Assembly (NCBI RefSeq): GCF_046630445.1
Contig: NC_092333.1
Coordinates: 99,346,001-99,410,000, forward strand
Length of the DNA: 64,000 nucleotides
DNA from: Rutidosis leptorrhynchoides
Taxonomy: Eukaryota; Streptophyta; Magnoliopsida; Asterales; Asteraceae
Direction: 5' to 3'
This document shows, piece after piece, positions 11,332 through 22,994 of this stretch. The translations under genes were made by a program, and so were the position numbers. Every line of letters begins with the position of its first letter. The stretch's first letter is position 1. The notes under the pieces are model-generated. The model saw only the letters and a list, made by a program, of their open reading frames with translations. It was not told the origin of the DNA and made no database searches.

Positions 11332-11786
11332 AGTCACACCATCCTCATGGTGTGTCCGCGCCACCATGGAAAGGGATGTTCGTTAGCGGTTCCACAATTG
11401 CACATGGGCATTGGTTTGGCATTGATGCAGGTTGTGTGGTGGAAACTGATGTTGTAGCTGATGAAACTTCCAGGGAAAGCCAAACAGGAAGTTGCACCAT
11501 AAAGTTTCAGCTGGTTGTTCAACAACATGTGCTGAGGTGAAATGCTTGGAATGTGATATTCTAAGTGCTATACTCTTAATGGTGGAGTATGATAATTCTT
11601 GTTAAGAGTTATGATTGTCTGTGATGACAATGATTGTCGGTTTAGACAATGTTCGGTAAAGATGCAAGTTTTGTCTCCTGGGAGATAATGTCATCGGCAT
11701 GAAGATGAGGATCTTGAAGTTGTCGTCGAGGAAGCATCTATATCGGTTATCCTCATAATGTTGAAGTATGGTTATCTTTTTCTATC
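11332..11786 (+). other. Non-coding 3' stretch of the gag-only element
   Basis: About 455 bases between the end of gag and the purine-rich tract. No protease, integrase, RT or RNase H motif is visible in any frame, and only short chance ORFs occur. Confidence 0.6.
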
Positions 11787-11800
11787 AAAATGTGGAGATT

Positions 11801-12216
11801 TGTTGGTTTTATTTTTTGATAGAAAAAATTGATATGGTTACTTTGTGAAGGATGTTATCCCACATAGGTGAGAGGAGAAAGTTGGAGGTAGGTGACTTGG
11901 TTATAAAAGGAGGGCTAAGTCTTTATTCCAATTTGCACCAATCAATACACTTTAAGTATTTGATTATTTCTTTCTTTCTTACTCATGTTTGAGAGTTGTA
12001 TTAGTTAAATATTTTGAAGAGTGTAGTTGGCTTAAGAGAGTCGTCTATATCATTGTAACAATTTGTGATATAATGTATTTCTCTCTTTGGGGGTCGGTGG
12101 TTTTTCTCATGTTTTGGAGTTTTCACGTTAAATCTTGTGTTGTGTATTGTTCTTATTTCTTTACTATTATCATTGGGCTGGGTGTTGAAAATTAGTGAGG
12201 CCGTAATTTCCCAACA
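11801..12216 (+). repeat. 3' LTR of the gag-only element
   Basis: Starts tgttggtttt and ends cccaaca, with TATAAAA at 11902-11908. A purine-rich tract (aaaatgtggagatt, 11787-11800) stands directly before it as the plus-strand primer. Confidence 0.92.
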
Positions 12217-12413
12217 TTTCCATCAATTATCAAGTATTTATAATTTATTACATTTGACAATTTCATACGCATTTTAAATTATTAGTCAATTAGGTTGAAT
12301 ATTAGTGAATTTGTATTTAATATTATGCAAATTTTCAAATCTTCAAATTCTTTCTCAAGAAATGATACCAATTTAAAACTTGGACGCATCAACGGAGAAC
12401 GAATCAAATAAGT

Positions 12414-12621
12414 TGTAACGACTATAAAAAGTTGTTTTTAATTGTGTATCAAATCAACGATCAAGTGAAAGTGTAACAAAATTGAACCATGCTTTATTGA
12501 TTGTGTTGTGGGGTTTATATACCCGATTATATAAGTTTGAAGAAGGAATGGATATTTAATATTGTAACATAATCCTTGTCTAATACACATTCCTAATCTT
12601 GTACCCGAAGTTATCTTTACA
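12414..12621 (-). repeat. Probable 3' LTR of the old copia
   Basis: Starts tgtaacga and ends ctttaca on the plus strand, directly after the end of the RNase H remnant. On the minus strand it holds TATA-like runs (atataa, tatataaa) near 12520-12535. No second copy is in the window because the element is truncated on the right, so the limits rest on TG...CA ends only. Confidence 0.5.
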
Positions 12622-12639
12622 GCAAGATATACGCAAATA

Positions 12640-13195
12640 GACCCCGCAGTCACAACGAGAGGTGGACCCCGAGACTGTCTTAAATCGTCAAATAAAACAC
12701 GAGGCACTCATTTGATGAAAATACCAACGACCTGAAAACGATAAGGAACATGTTACACGCAGATTTCTCCTTTGGCCACCTTTTCGTGAACAAAGTGGAT
12801 GTCCATCTCGATGTGTTTGGTTTGTCGATGTTGAACCGGATTTCAGAAAGAAAATAACACTAACATTGTCGCATAATACAAGTGTAGCTTTGGCAATAGG
12901 ACAATGACGTTTAAGTATCAAATTCCGAATCCAACATGTATATGAAACTGCGTTTATAACTTCTCGGTATTCGACTTCCGCGCTAGAACGAGATAGTGCG
13001 GGTTAGCGTTTAGACGAGCACGAAACAAGATTGTCTCCAAGAATAACACAGTAATCCAATGTCGACCTCCGTGTATCAGGATAACTGGCCTAATCCACAT
13101 CTGTGTAAGCTATCAAAGTATGTAGTCTCGTGAGATAAAGGTAAATGTCGAACGTATATGTGCCTTTCAAATAACATATGATGGGTTTGAGAGCT
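12640..13195 (-). pseudogene. copia RNase H remnant
   Basis: In shifting minus-strand frames one can read the RNase H landmarks of plant copia: a degenerate DADWAG-like segment near 13100, a KATLV(L)CDNVS segment near 12870, and a TNQTHRDGHPL segment that corresponds to the usual TKHIEMDIHF. Many stops and shifts; not functional. Confidence 0.75.
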
Positions 13196-13198
13196 AGA

Positions 13199-13730
13199 AG
13201 ATTAAACTACGGTGGCGATGGATGGTGTCCGGTGACGATAATGGTGTACGGTGGCAATGGATAGTGATACGGTGGTGTAAAGCTAAATACAAATTACGCG
13301 AACCTTTGTCAGTGATGGTGTACGGTGGCGATGGCGATGGAGATAGTGGTGGATTTGTTTAATTGGAACTCTAAACCCAAATACTAACTTTATTGGGAAC
13401 CCAAATTCGAAAAATATTTCAAAGTTACGCGATATTTGTTATTTTCGAAACGGTTTTCGAGATTTTTTACCAACGATGTTTTTACGCAAATTATGATGTT
13501 TTCGAGAAAGTTTTTGCGTGATTCGTGAGCTATCATAACACGTGGAGGTTTCTAATTGGCCTAGCCCTTTTTCACGATACGCGATGGTTGATCGAGAAGT
13601 CAATGTCTATTACCCAAAAAAACCCTCTGACAGTGTTTATAATTGAGAGATAAGGTGAGATTTGTCTATTTGGGTAAATTTCTCTATATAAAATCCAAGA
13701 TATTGACAAAAGTGAAAATAAACACTTATC
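13199..13730. other. Unidentified block inside the old copia, with minisatellite-like motif
   Basis: Copia coding similarity stops at about 13730 and resumes at about 13195, so roughly 530 bases here do not belong to the element. The left part repeats variants of ggtgtacggtggcgatgg (13209-13280 and 13316-13345). No clear terminal repeats or target duplication were seen, and the class is unknown. Confidence 0.4.
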
Positions 13731-13735
13731 GTGGA

Positions 13736-14084
13736 TCATGTATATGAATACATAGTTGTTGCACGCCATATGATATACCAGGACGAGTGAATGTAAGAAA
13801 TTTTAAAGCTCCGATGACTGCGATATTTTGAAGAATTCGGGACATGGTTATCTACTTGTGTACTCAGCTTAGAGTAAGTATCGACGAGTGTATAGACATG
13901 ATTACATTCCTCCATTCTTTCGCGTTGTATAATGTCCATGACGTACGAGTGTTGTCTCAAGAATAAGCCTTTTTTATCCCGGGTAACCTTGATGCCGAGA
14001 AAGTAGAAGATGCCGAGAAAGTAGAAGAGAGGACCGTGGTCGTTCATGACGAATTCACGTATAAGCAAGCTCATGATGGTAGTG
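13736..14084 (-). pseudogene. copia reverse transcriptase C-terminal remnant
   Basis: Minus-strand reading gives EFVMNDHGPLFYFLGI, then KVTRDKKGLFLRQHSY and a degenerate YIHSSWYI segment. These are the conserved copia RT segments that follow the YVDD box. The segment continues across the copia insertion into 19164 upwards. Confidence 0.8.
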
Positions 14085-14089
14085 CGTAT

Positions 14090-14553
14090 TGTTGAGAAAA
14101 GCGACACCGAATTATAGCAAACCGCTAGTAATACTTTGAAATAATTACAATAAAGGAACACCAAGATTTAACGTAGAAAACCCCAATAGGGTAAAAACCA
14201 CGGGCAAGGAAAGAAACGTTTCACTAATAAGAAAAATAGGAATTACACTTTCTCTCTAATTACAATGATAAGTATCAATCTTTATATCTCTTGTAATTAG
14301 GAGATTAATGCTCACAACTCTCTATTTATCTACTAGAATACAAGATTGAAGAATGAATATGGGATGAGAAATAAGCTTGAATTGAGCTCTTATTTATAGA
14401 GCTAGAAATGATGGTACGTGATATATGCAGACAATATCCTTGCCAAAATCAAATTTGATTCTCCAAATTGTAGGTACCAAACTTTGACCAAGCATTCACC
14501 TACCATGCCAACTAATTATTTTAACAATTCACCAACTCCCACTTTATTTGACA
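14090..14553 (-). repeat. 3' LTR of the complete copia
   Basis: Plus-strand ends tgttgaga and tttgaca. TATAAATA reads on the minus strand at 14391-14398. The purine-rich tract CAAGTGGGAGAT (minus strand, 14554-14565) lies just inside. Confidence 0.93.
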
Positions 14554-14626
14554 ATCTCCCACTTGAAGATTTGATTGAAACTCAATAAATCTTCACACAA
14601 TAATCCTTCCTTGCCAATGATGTTGC

Positions 14627-17600
14627 TTACGTCTCCGCTAGGCCGCATGAGGAACGGCACCAAATAAACTTGTCACGGTTGATTGACTTTGTTAGAAAAT
14701 CAGCTACATTTTTATCAGTATGAATTTTCTGCATATCCACGGTTCCTTCTTCCACTTTCTCACGAACGAAGTGATACTTAACTCGTATATGCTTTGTCTT
14801 TAAATGAAATGCCGGATTCCTTGCAAGATGCAAGGCACTCTGATTATCACAAAATAGAGTGATATTCTTTTGTTTGTGTCCGAGTTCCTCCAATAACATC
14901 TTCAACCATACTACCTCTTTAGTAGCTTGAGTAGCTGCTACATATTCTGCCTCTGTTGTTGACGTTGCCACAACTGACTGCAGTTTTGAAACCCAACTTA
15001 CTATTCCACCACAAAGTGTGAAAACATATGCAGTGGTAGATTTACTTTTATCGATATCACCTGCATAATCTGAATCAACATACCCTTTGACAATAAATTT
15101 CGGTTCCCCATAACATAATGCAATATCTAAGGTTCCTTTGATGTATTTAAGGATCCTCTTTACCTCATTCCAATGCTCTTTACCAGGATTCGCCATGTAC
15201 CAACTAACTACTCCCACTGCATGTGCAATGTCTGGTCTTGTACATATCATTGCGAATATTAAACTTCCCACTGCTGATGCATACGGTACGCGAGACATCT
15301 CCTTCCTCTCGTATTCACTGCTAGGACACATAATGGAGGATAACTTGAGATTAGTAGAAAGTGGGGTTGAGATTGGCTTACTATCTTGCATATTGAAACG
15401 CTCTAAGATTTTTCTCAAATAATTCTTTTAAAAAAGCCAAATCTTCCTATTATCTCTGTCTCGATGAATTTGCATCCCTAGAATCTTGTTTGCGGCACCC
15501 AAGTCTTTCATTTCAAACTCCCTAGCCAATTGAGCCTTCAGCTTATTAATACGATCTTTGTTGGGGCCTGCAACCAACATGTCGTCTACATATAACAACA
15601 AAATAACAAAGTCATTGTCCCCAAATCTCTTGAAATATGCACAAGGGTCTGCATAAAGTCTGTTATATTCAAGGCTCATTATGAAAGAATCAAATCTCTT
15701 GTACCAACATCTCGGCGCCTGTTTGAGACCATACAGAGATTTCTTTAACCTGCAAACCAAGTTTTTTTTTTCCTTGTAGTTCAAAACCTTCTGGTTGAAG
15801 CATATAAATTTCTTCTTCAAGATTTCCATGAAGAAATGCAGTTTTCACATCTAGCTGCTCTAGATGCAAATCAAATGTAGCACACATCGCTAGAACTACT
15901 CAAATTGTTGTAAGTCGAACCACAGGAGAAAATATTTCATTAAAGTCCGTACCTTCTTTCTGAGCATATCCTTTAACCACCAGTCTTGCACGATACTGCT
16001 CCACTTGATCATCCCCATTTCGCTTGATCTTATACACCCATTTATTTCCAATAGGTTTTCTACCTTTCGGCAATGGCACAAGTTCCCATGTTTTATTTTT
16101 ATGAAGAGCTTCAATTTCTTCCTGCATAGCTGTCATCCACTGAGATGCATCTGAATGATTTAGTGCCTCGCGAAGAGTTGTTGGCTCTTCTTCCTCTGTT
16201 AGAAGACAATATGCAACATTACTTTCCATAATATAATCTGAGTGCCACCCTGGACGTTTCCTTTCCCGATTAGAAATACGAGTCGTTGGAGCTTCATCAA
16301 CGACTACTTGATTTTCATCGTGCTCTGGTACTGCTTCAGAAGAATCTTTATAAAATTCATTTACAACCTGTATCGGTGTAGTTTCTTTTGAAGTGATAAC
16401 ATCTTTAAGATCTTTGTCTTCCGTAAAGACAACATCTCTGTTGATGACTACTTTGTGGGCAGTGGGGTCCCACAAGCGATACCCCTTAACTCCATCAGCA
16501 TACCCCAAGAACAAACACTTTCTGGACTTCGGATCCAACTTTGTCGTTTCTTGAGAATTGTACATTGCGTACACAGGACTTCCAAATACATGAAGGTCAG
16601 AATAATCAACTGGTTTTCCAGTCCACATTTCCATCTGCGATTTCAACTCAATTGCAGTTGATGGTGACCGATTTATCCCGTAACAGGCAGTACTTACTGC
16701 TTCTGCCCAGAATGATTTTCCCAAGCTTGCAGTTGCCAACATCGCCCTTGTTCTATCTAATAAGGTTCTGTTCATCCGCTCTGTCACTCAGTTTTGTTGA
16801 GGAGTGTATGCCGTCGTGAACTGCCTTTTGATACCTTCTTGTTTGCAGAACTTATCAAATTCATCACCAGTGTATTCTCCTCCATTATCAGTCCTTAAAC
16901 ACTTGATCTTTTTACCAGATTTAAGTTCAACCCGCGCTTTGTAAACTTTGAAAACTTCAAACACACCCGCCTTTCTCTTGATTGGGTACACCCAACATCT
17001 CCTAGTATAATCATCAATAAATGATACAAAATACTTTGCTCCTCCTAGGGATTGAACTGGTGCTTGCCACACATCAGAGTGAACCAATTCTAGAATCAAT
17101 TTACTTCTAGAATTTGATGTGTTAAACTTCAGGCGATGCTGCTTGCTGATTACACAATGCTCACAGAAAGGTAGCGATACCTTTGTAAGACCAGGAATAA
17201 GATTTCTTTCAACAAGAATCTTTATACCTTGCTCAGACATGTGCCCAAGCTTTTGATGCCATGTCATAGCAACTTTATCACTTGAACTATTCGAAGCAAC
17301 AGATGCTTCTGATTCCTGTACCATCTCGCCTTTCAGAATGTATAAATTAGCACCCACCTTTTCTCCTTTCATAAGTACAACCGCGCCTTTCTTGATTATC
17401 ATGATCTTCTCATGTATCACCATCTTACAACCGAGATCATCCAATTGTCCTAAAGACAATAAGTTCTTCTTCAAACCCTCTACGTATCGTACACCTTGAA
17501 TAGTACGAACTGTACCATCGTGCATCTTCATAATGATATCTCCGATTCCAATGATCTTTAGTTCATGATCATTGCAACTGTATACAGATCCTCCTGAGAT

Positions 17601-17769
17601 ACGTTCATATTGTTTGAACCATTCTCTTCTAGGGGTCATGTGAAAAGTAGCCCCTGAGTCAAATAACCAGACATCAACAAATGTCTTTCTGCCTTCATTT
17701 GCTACCACTACTTCACTAATCAAAGCAGTCCCATCATCTGAAGTGCTTGCAATATTTCCTTGAGGATTT
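14627..17769 (-). pseudogene. copia pol: protease, integrase, RT, RNase H, broken
   Basis: 17769-16788 holds the protease motif DSGATFHMT, the pre-integrase motif WHQKLGHMSEQG and the integrase core (HSDVW, FIDDYTR, RTDNGGEY). A TGA at about 16788 stands in the QQN-VTERMNR segment. 16787-15900 holds the integrase C-terminal part and RT start (ALHKNKTWELVPLPKGR, YRARLVVKGYAQKEG). A TGA near 15897 precedes [18 protein letters not shown] frameshift sits in a T-run near 15770, then LLLYVDDMLVAG is open. A stop near 15427 precedes the RNase H region 15418-14627 (GYVDSDYAGD, STTEAEYVAA, LFCDNQSALHLA). All catalytic motifs are still readable but no single frame spans them. Confidence 0.92.
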
Positions 17770-18511
17770 GAGTTATTTAAACTTTGACAATCCTTCTTCA
17801 GGTGACCTTTCTTGCCACAATTGTAGCATGTATAGGTCTTCTTCTTTTTAGAATTCGGTTTACCATGATTGTGACTCCCACTTGGGCCACGTTCCGTTGA
17901 TCTCCCTCCTGAAACCAATAAGGCCTCCACTTATCATGAACCGGCCTGTTTGTCCTCCTTATTATTGTGCTAATTTTCTTCTTCTAGAATAGCAGTCGCA
18001 ACTTCATCATAGACTAGATACTCCGAGAGAACATTATTGGTTAAGTTAATAATGAGTTAATCATACGAATCAGGTAGACTCTGAAGTAAAAGTTCAGCAC
18101 GTTCTTTTAGCTCTATATTGCGACTTAATGAAGCTAGTTGAGAAAATAGAGTATTCAAAGAATTAATGTGCTCATTAACTGAAGTAGATTCATTCATGCG
18201 TAGCGCATAAAGTTTCCTCTTAAGGAATATCTTGTTGTGGAGTGATTTGGTCTCGTACAATTTTACGAGGTGATCCCAAATCTCTTTCGCCATCTTCTTT
18301 TCTTCAATGCTAGACAACCATCTGTTAGTGCCAGATGAAGATTTGCGATAGCCTGACCGTCCATCTCTTCCCATTTTTCATCAGTGACTTCGGCGGAACG
18401 TCCACTAATGGCCGCCAAACACTTATCCTTTCTCATGATAGCTTTCATCTTTAGTTTCCATAACGAGAAGTTACTCCCGTTGAACTTTTCAATTTCGAAT
18501 TTCGTAGACAT
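17770..18511 (-). pseudogene. copia gag, broken
   Basis: Start at 18511 reads MSTKFEIEKFNGSNFSLWK, a typical copia Gag opening. A frameshift near 18330 breaks it. The UBN2 core resumes in 18374-18057 (KEIWDHLVKLYETKS, HINSLNTLFSQL, LLLQSLPDSYD). Stops at 18057 and between about 17980 and 17930 follow; most fit C-to-T changes. The CCHC knuckle CYNCGKKGHLKKDC lies at about 17828-17787, in the open segment that continues into protease. Confidence 0.88.
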
Positions 18512-18605
18512 TGCTATAATCATAATCTTCTTTTCGACAATACTATTTTTCAGAGAAATAGTACCCGAGAACTTTTATCGAGTGAAATTAATCTTACTTA
18601 TTTTC

Positions 18606-18646
18606 TGATGTGGACGATCCACTCCCGTGGCAACCACAGAGCATAC
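18606..18646 (-). promoter_or_regulatory. Leader motif shared with the gag-only element
   Basis: Its reverse complement matches 7370-7410 at 40 of 41 positions and holds the same short stem GTGGA/TCCAC. It begins 38 bases after the primer site. Confidence 0.6.
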
Positions 18647-18684
18647 GATAAGTAGATTAATACACACTAGATATTAGAACCTTT

Positions 18685-18698
18685 GCTCTTGATAACAC
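18685..18698 (-). other. Primer-binding site of the complete copia
   Basis: Minus strand reads GTGTTATCAAGAGC next to the LTR, a variant of the initiator tRNA-Met type found in some plant copia lineages. Confidence 0.65.
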
Positions 18699-18699
18699 T

Positions 18700-19163
18700 T
18701 GTTGAGAAAAGCGACACCGAATTATAGCAAACCGCTAGTAATACTTTGAAATAATGACAATAAAGGAACACCAAGATTTAACGTGGAAAACCCTAATAGG
18801 GTAAAAACCACGGGCAAGGAAAGAAACGTTTCACTAATAAGAAAAATAGGAATTACACTTTCTCTCTAATTACAAGGATAAGTATCAATCTTTATATCTC
18901 TTGTAATTAGGAGATTAATACTCACAACTCTCTATTTATCTACTAGAATACAAGATTGAAGAATGAATGCGGGATGAGAAATAAGCTTGAATTGAGCTCT
19001 TATTTATAGAGCTAGAAATGATGGTACGTGATATATGCAGACAATATCCTTGCCAAAATCAAATTTGATTCTCCAAATTGTAGGCACCAAACTTTGACCA
19101 AGCATTCACCTACCATGCCAACTAATTATTTTAACAATTCACCAACTCCCACTTTATTTGACA
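18700..19163 (-). repeat. 5' LTR of the complete copia
   Basis: Same length and ends as the partner at 14090-14553. It directly precedes the primer site on the minus strand. Confidence 0.93.
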
Positions 19164-20073
19164 CGTATCAGAAGACTTAGTAAGGATAATGTCATCAACA
19201 TATAGAAGAAGATAGGCCACGCCGGTACCAATACGTTAATAAATAAATAAGGAATGATCCGATGCACGATGAATAAATCCAATTTGGGAGACAAAGGTTG
19301 TAAATCGCATATACCATACGTAAGGAGATTGTTTTAATCAATATAGAGATTTCTTAAGGAGACGCACATGATTTAGTAATCTAGAGTTTTAAAAACTATA
19401 TGCTTGATACATGTGGACGGTTCAATGAGTACCCTATGAAGAAATGCATTTTTAATGTCCATTTGATGAGAGCTTCATGACTTAGATAGTGCAAAAGTAA
19501 GTACAATCCATATGGTAGTGAGTTTGACTACGACACTGAATGTTTCATTGCAGTTAATTCCTACATGTTGAGACTTTCCATTACCAATAAGACAAGCCTT
19601 ATGTCATGAAAAGGACCCGTCTGAGTTAGTCTTATGTCTAGAAATTCACATAGTCATAATAACATGCATATCGGGGGTTCGAAGTACTAAAACTCCAGTC
19701 TTATAGTCAATTAAAGCATTAAACTCATCAATCATGCCACTTTTCTAATTAGGACCTAGTAGATCTTGGCGAGGGGTGCGAGGCATATGTGATAAAGTTG
19801 TATGAGAGAGATTGAATGAGACTTTTGATTTAGTAATACCCGACATGCCATGAGTACGCATAGTACAAGTAGGAGCTAGGGACATGCACATGTGGACTTT
19901 GAAGCGAAGGAGGACTTGGTGGCACATATATGATTGGTTCGTCTGGGTCCGTGTAAGGTTGATCATTTGGGCTTGGTGAAGGCGCCCAATGGGGCTGATT
20001 TGGAGAATGTGATGAATTACATGAAACTTGAATATTAGGGTGTAGATATGATTGAAATATGTTATAGGGTATA
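19164..20073 (-). pseudogene. copia integrase end and RT N-terminal remnant
   Basis: Minus-strand frames show segments corresponding to the connection region and RT: PNWKSGMIDEFNALID-like text near 19740, an RHKTNSDGSF segment near 19620, and YLLLYVDDIIL-like residues near 19195, disrupted by many stops. It belongs to the old copia and is cut by the gypsy at 20079 and the copia at 19163. Confidence 0.75.
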
Positions 20074-20078
20074 TGCAT

Positions 20079-22957
20079 TGTGATGCCCTGTACAAAACCA
20101 TCATGTACGAATCATCAACAACAGGATCATTACAAGGTTAAGTACTATATGATGTAATAAAAGAAGTTGCATTCACGATAAAAAGATGACATCATAACCG
20201 ACGCCAATTGTTTTACGACAACAGTATGCTTCTACGAATAGCAAGCATGAATAAATGTATGTGACCCTTAGGTCGTTACAAAACATAGTTTCAAATGTAT
20301 TAAAGTTTGAATGCAAGATAAACAGTTCATGCGGTGATAACACTAGAGCAGCGGGTGTCTACGGCAAGACTAGTACACAGCGGAAGCAACCTTAAGCACC
20401 TGAGAAAAACATGCTTAAAAATGTCAACACAAAGGTTGGTGAGCTATAGTTTAAGTATAACAGTATGTAAGGTAGGCCACGAGATTTCAGTGCTACTAAG
20501 AGCGTTTCAAAACAGTATGATAAAGTATATGTTAACCGTGGGCACTTGGTAACTAACTTAATGTTTATACCCCCTGAAAGTACACTTGGCAAGTGCGTAT
20601 GTTTACGAAGTATTAAACACTCGTTAAATGCTAGCGCGACTAGCCCGAGTGGGGATGTCAAACCTATGGATCCATATCTAAGATTCACGGTTCAAAAACC
20701 AATGATTAAACGTTACCTAGCTAAAGGGAATGTTTATGCCGTTGTATAACCCACACATATATAAGTTTAAGTACTCGTGCCTAGTATGTAAAACATAAAA
20801 TCCGCATGTATTCTCAGTTCCCAAAATAAGTTAAAGTAAAAAGGGAATGCTATAACTCACAATGATAATGTAGCGGTAAAGTATGACTCGGAAAGTAAGC
20901 AAGTAATGAAGGTTGTCCAAACGGGTCCTCAACCTAAGTCAAATAGTACTAAGTCAGTAAATCGTCCGAATAGGTTTAAGAGTATGTAAATAAGGTCTTA
21001 AAGGTCATCATCATTCATCATTAAACAAAAGGTGTAAAGTAAGTTCCGTTCATGAAAGGAGTTTAAAATAAAGGCTGAGTTCGGTCAATCACCACGGCCT
21101 CTATACCTACCGAAATAAGGTGAGACCAATGGCCATGGCTCCGTGTATGAGTCCTTTAGTTGTGGTAAAAATTACAGAAGCAAACTCGTCTTCGTTTGAC
21201 CGTGGCGACGGTCTAAGTGCGAGTAGGTCAGAATTTCAGCACAACGTTAAGTGGACATAGTGACGATCGGAGGGCCATAAATCCTAAAACGTAACTCGGA
21301 TTAAGACGAGTCCTATATGAAAAGTTATCTACTAGAACAGAGCTATCTGAAAATCATAATTACAGTATCCCAGGTCATACGGGTCAGACACAGAAACAGT
21401 ATAATAGTAGGGTCAGTAGGTTCCGGTGGTTCTTGGTGCTCGATGCTTATCATGGTTCTCATCCTTGATGCATATAGCTTCAAGTGTACATCTCGTTGAT
21501 GTGTTTGCATCATTTTCACCAAGGTTTGACCATCATAACCCAAGTGTAAGTCTAAGACATGAAGCACAACTCACTTAAGTGTTGCAAGTGTTTTGATGAA
21601 CCAAAGTTACATCAAAGTCTTAGATCTAACACATACATGAACATTAAAACTAATAATAAGTTACAAACTTGAAAGTAAACTTTTGAAATCAAGGTCTTGA
21701 GTTGTAGAACATAGTTCTTAGTTTGATCTTGAAGATCCAAGACTCAAAAGTCTAGATCTAACATAAGTGCACCAAGTTATAATTATAGAAAGCTTACTTA
21801 CATGTTCTTGAACTTTTAAAGTTATTTTGTTCAAGATAAATGAGATCAAAGTTAACTAGTAACACTTGACCAATTTTAACCAACAAACATGAATTTAAAG
21901 TGCATAATATAAAGAAATAATCTAAGTAAACAAGTAGTTAGTTCAATGTTGTTCATACTTTAAAGATTCAAGCCTAAGTCTTGATCTTTAGAAAGTAAAC
22001 TTTAAAGTTTACTTCATGAACTTCAAGTATGATTTACAACCATGAACTTACAATCTTTTGAAACAATATATGTAGAACATAAACAAGTAAGTTTAGTTCT
22101 TCTGTGTTCTTGAAATTACAAGATAAAATGAAGAATCAAACTAGAAAGTTTGGTTCTTAGTAACTAGTAAAGAATAACAACAACAAAGTAAGTACTCAAC
22201 AATAACATGAAACAAGTAACAACACAACAAAGAATGATGATGATTTGTGTGTGTGTAATTCGATTTTAAGACAAGAAAGGAAGAAGAAAAACTTGAACAA
22301 GTTACTTACAAGTTGAGAGAAAAAAGAGAGAAAATGTTATGCAAGTAAAAGTGTGTTTGTGAGAAATGAGGATGCAAGTAAGAAGTAATACAAAAAAAAG
22401 AATTTGAACTCCTTCTCACCCCTTGTGGTTGACGATCAGCAGCAAAAAAAAAGGAAGGGGGAGAAGTCCACAAGGTTATTGTATGTTAAAGTTCAAAAAG
22501 ATGGATAATAGGGGTGATTGCATGGGGATTATGGTGCAAGTATGTTGCAACTAGATTCTTCACTAGTTAATCTATCTAGTTTAGTTCCAAGGTAATACTT
22601 ACATGGTAGGTTGGGCTAAAAGGTCAATTAAGAAGTAGGGTGGGCTCTTTAAGTCCACTAACATTAATTTAAGCCCAAGTCCAAGTATTTAACAACTAAA
22701 GTCCAACAAAGACCAAGTAATTAACTAGAAACCTTAGTTAATTAAAATGATTAATAAAACTTAATCATGAATGTAAATAATACTTGAAAATATTATTCGT
22801 GCAAGTTTCGTGTGTCACAAAGACGTTTCGGGCAATTAAAGTCAAGTACGGGCAATCATGGCAACAAGTAAATGTAATAACATACATTTGTTTTATCACA
22901 AGTATTAATAATAATAATTATTAATAAATAAACGTTGAAAAATTCAGGGTCGTTACA
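20079..22957 (-). repeat. 3' LTR of the 11.8-kb gypsy
   Basis: Begins tgtgatgccc and ends gtcgttaca on the plus strand. Nearly identical by eye to 28971-31859 and more diverged from the solo LTR at 7877-10809. Confidence 0.95.
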
Positions 22958-22975
22958 TTACCCACCTGTTAAAGA

Positions 22976-22994
22976 AAATTTCGTCACGAAATTT
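22976..22994 (-). promoter_or_regulatory. Stop-codon hairpin of the 11.8-kb gypsy
   Basis: 8-bp stem AAATTTCG/CGAAATTT with a 3-base loop that overlaps the end of pol, about 20 bases from the LTR. Confidence 0.65.

Larger units (their letters stand above)
6907..12216 (+). mobile_element. Gag-only copia-type LTR element (TR-GAG type), split by a solo LTR
   Basis: Two LTRs of about 412 and 416 bp flank an internal region, with a perfect 5-bp target-site duplication tttcc (6902-6906 and 12217-12221). The order is LTR, primer site, leader, gag with zinc knuckle, a short non-coding 3' stretch, purine-rich tract, LTR. No protease, integrase, reverse transcriptase or RNase H can be found. Without the solo LTR and its duplicated target the element is about 2.4 kb. 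This matches the non-autonomous class known as TR-GAG elements, which need enzymes from a related autonomous copy. Gag holds two stop codons, so this copy no longer makes a full Gag. Confidence 0.9.
14090..19163 (-). mobile_element. Complete Ty1/copia element (pol-bearing, decayed)
   Basis: Two 464-bp LTRs (14090-14553, 18700-19163) flank a full gag, PR, IN, RT, RNase H set on the minus strand. The target duplication cgtat is perfect (14085-14089, 19164-19168) and lies within the RT of the older copia. The LTRs differ at only about eight positions by eye. The coding region has several stops and at least two frameshifts, so the copy is not autonomous any more. Confidence 0.95.
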
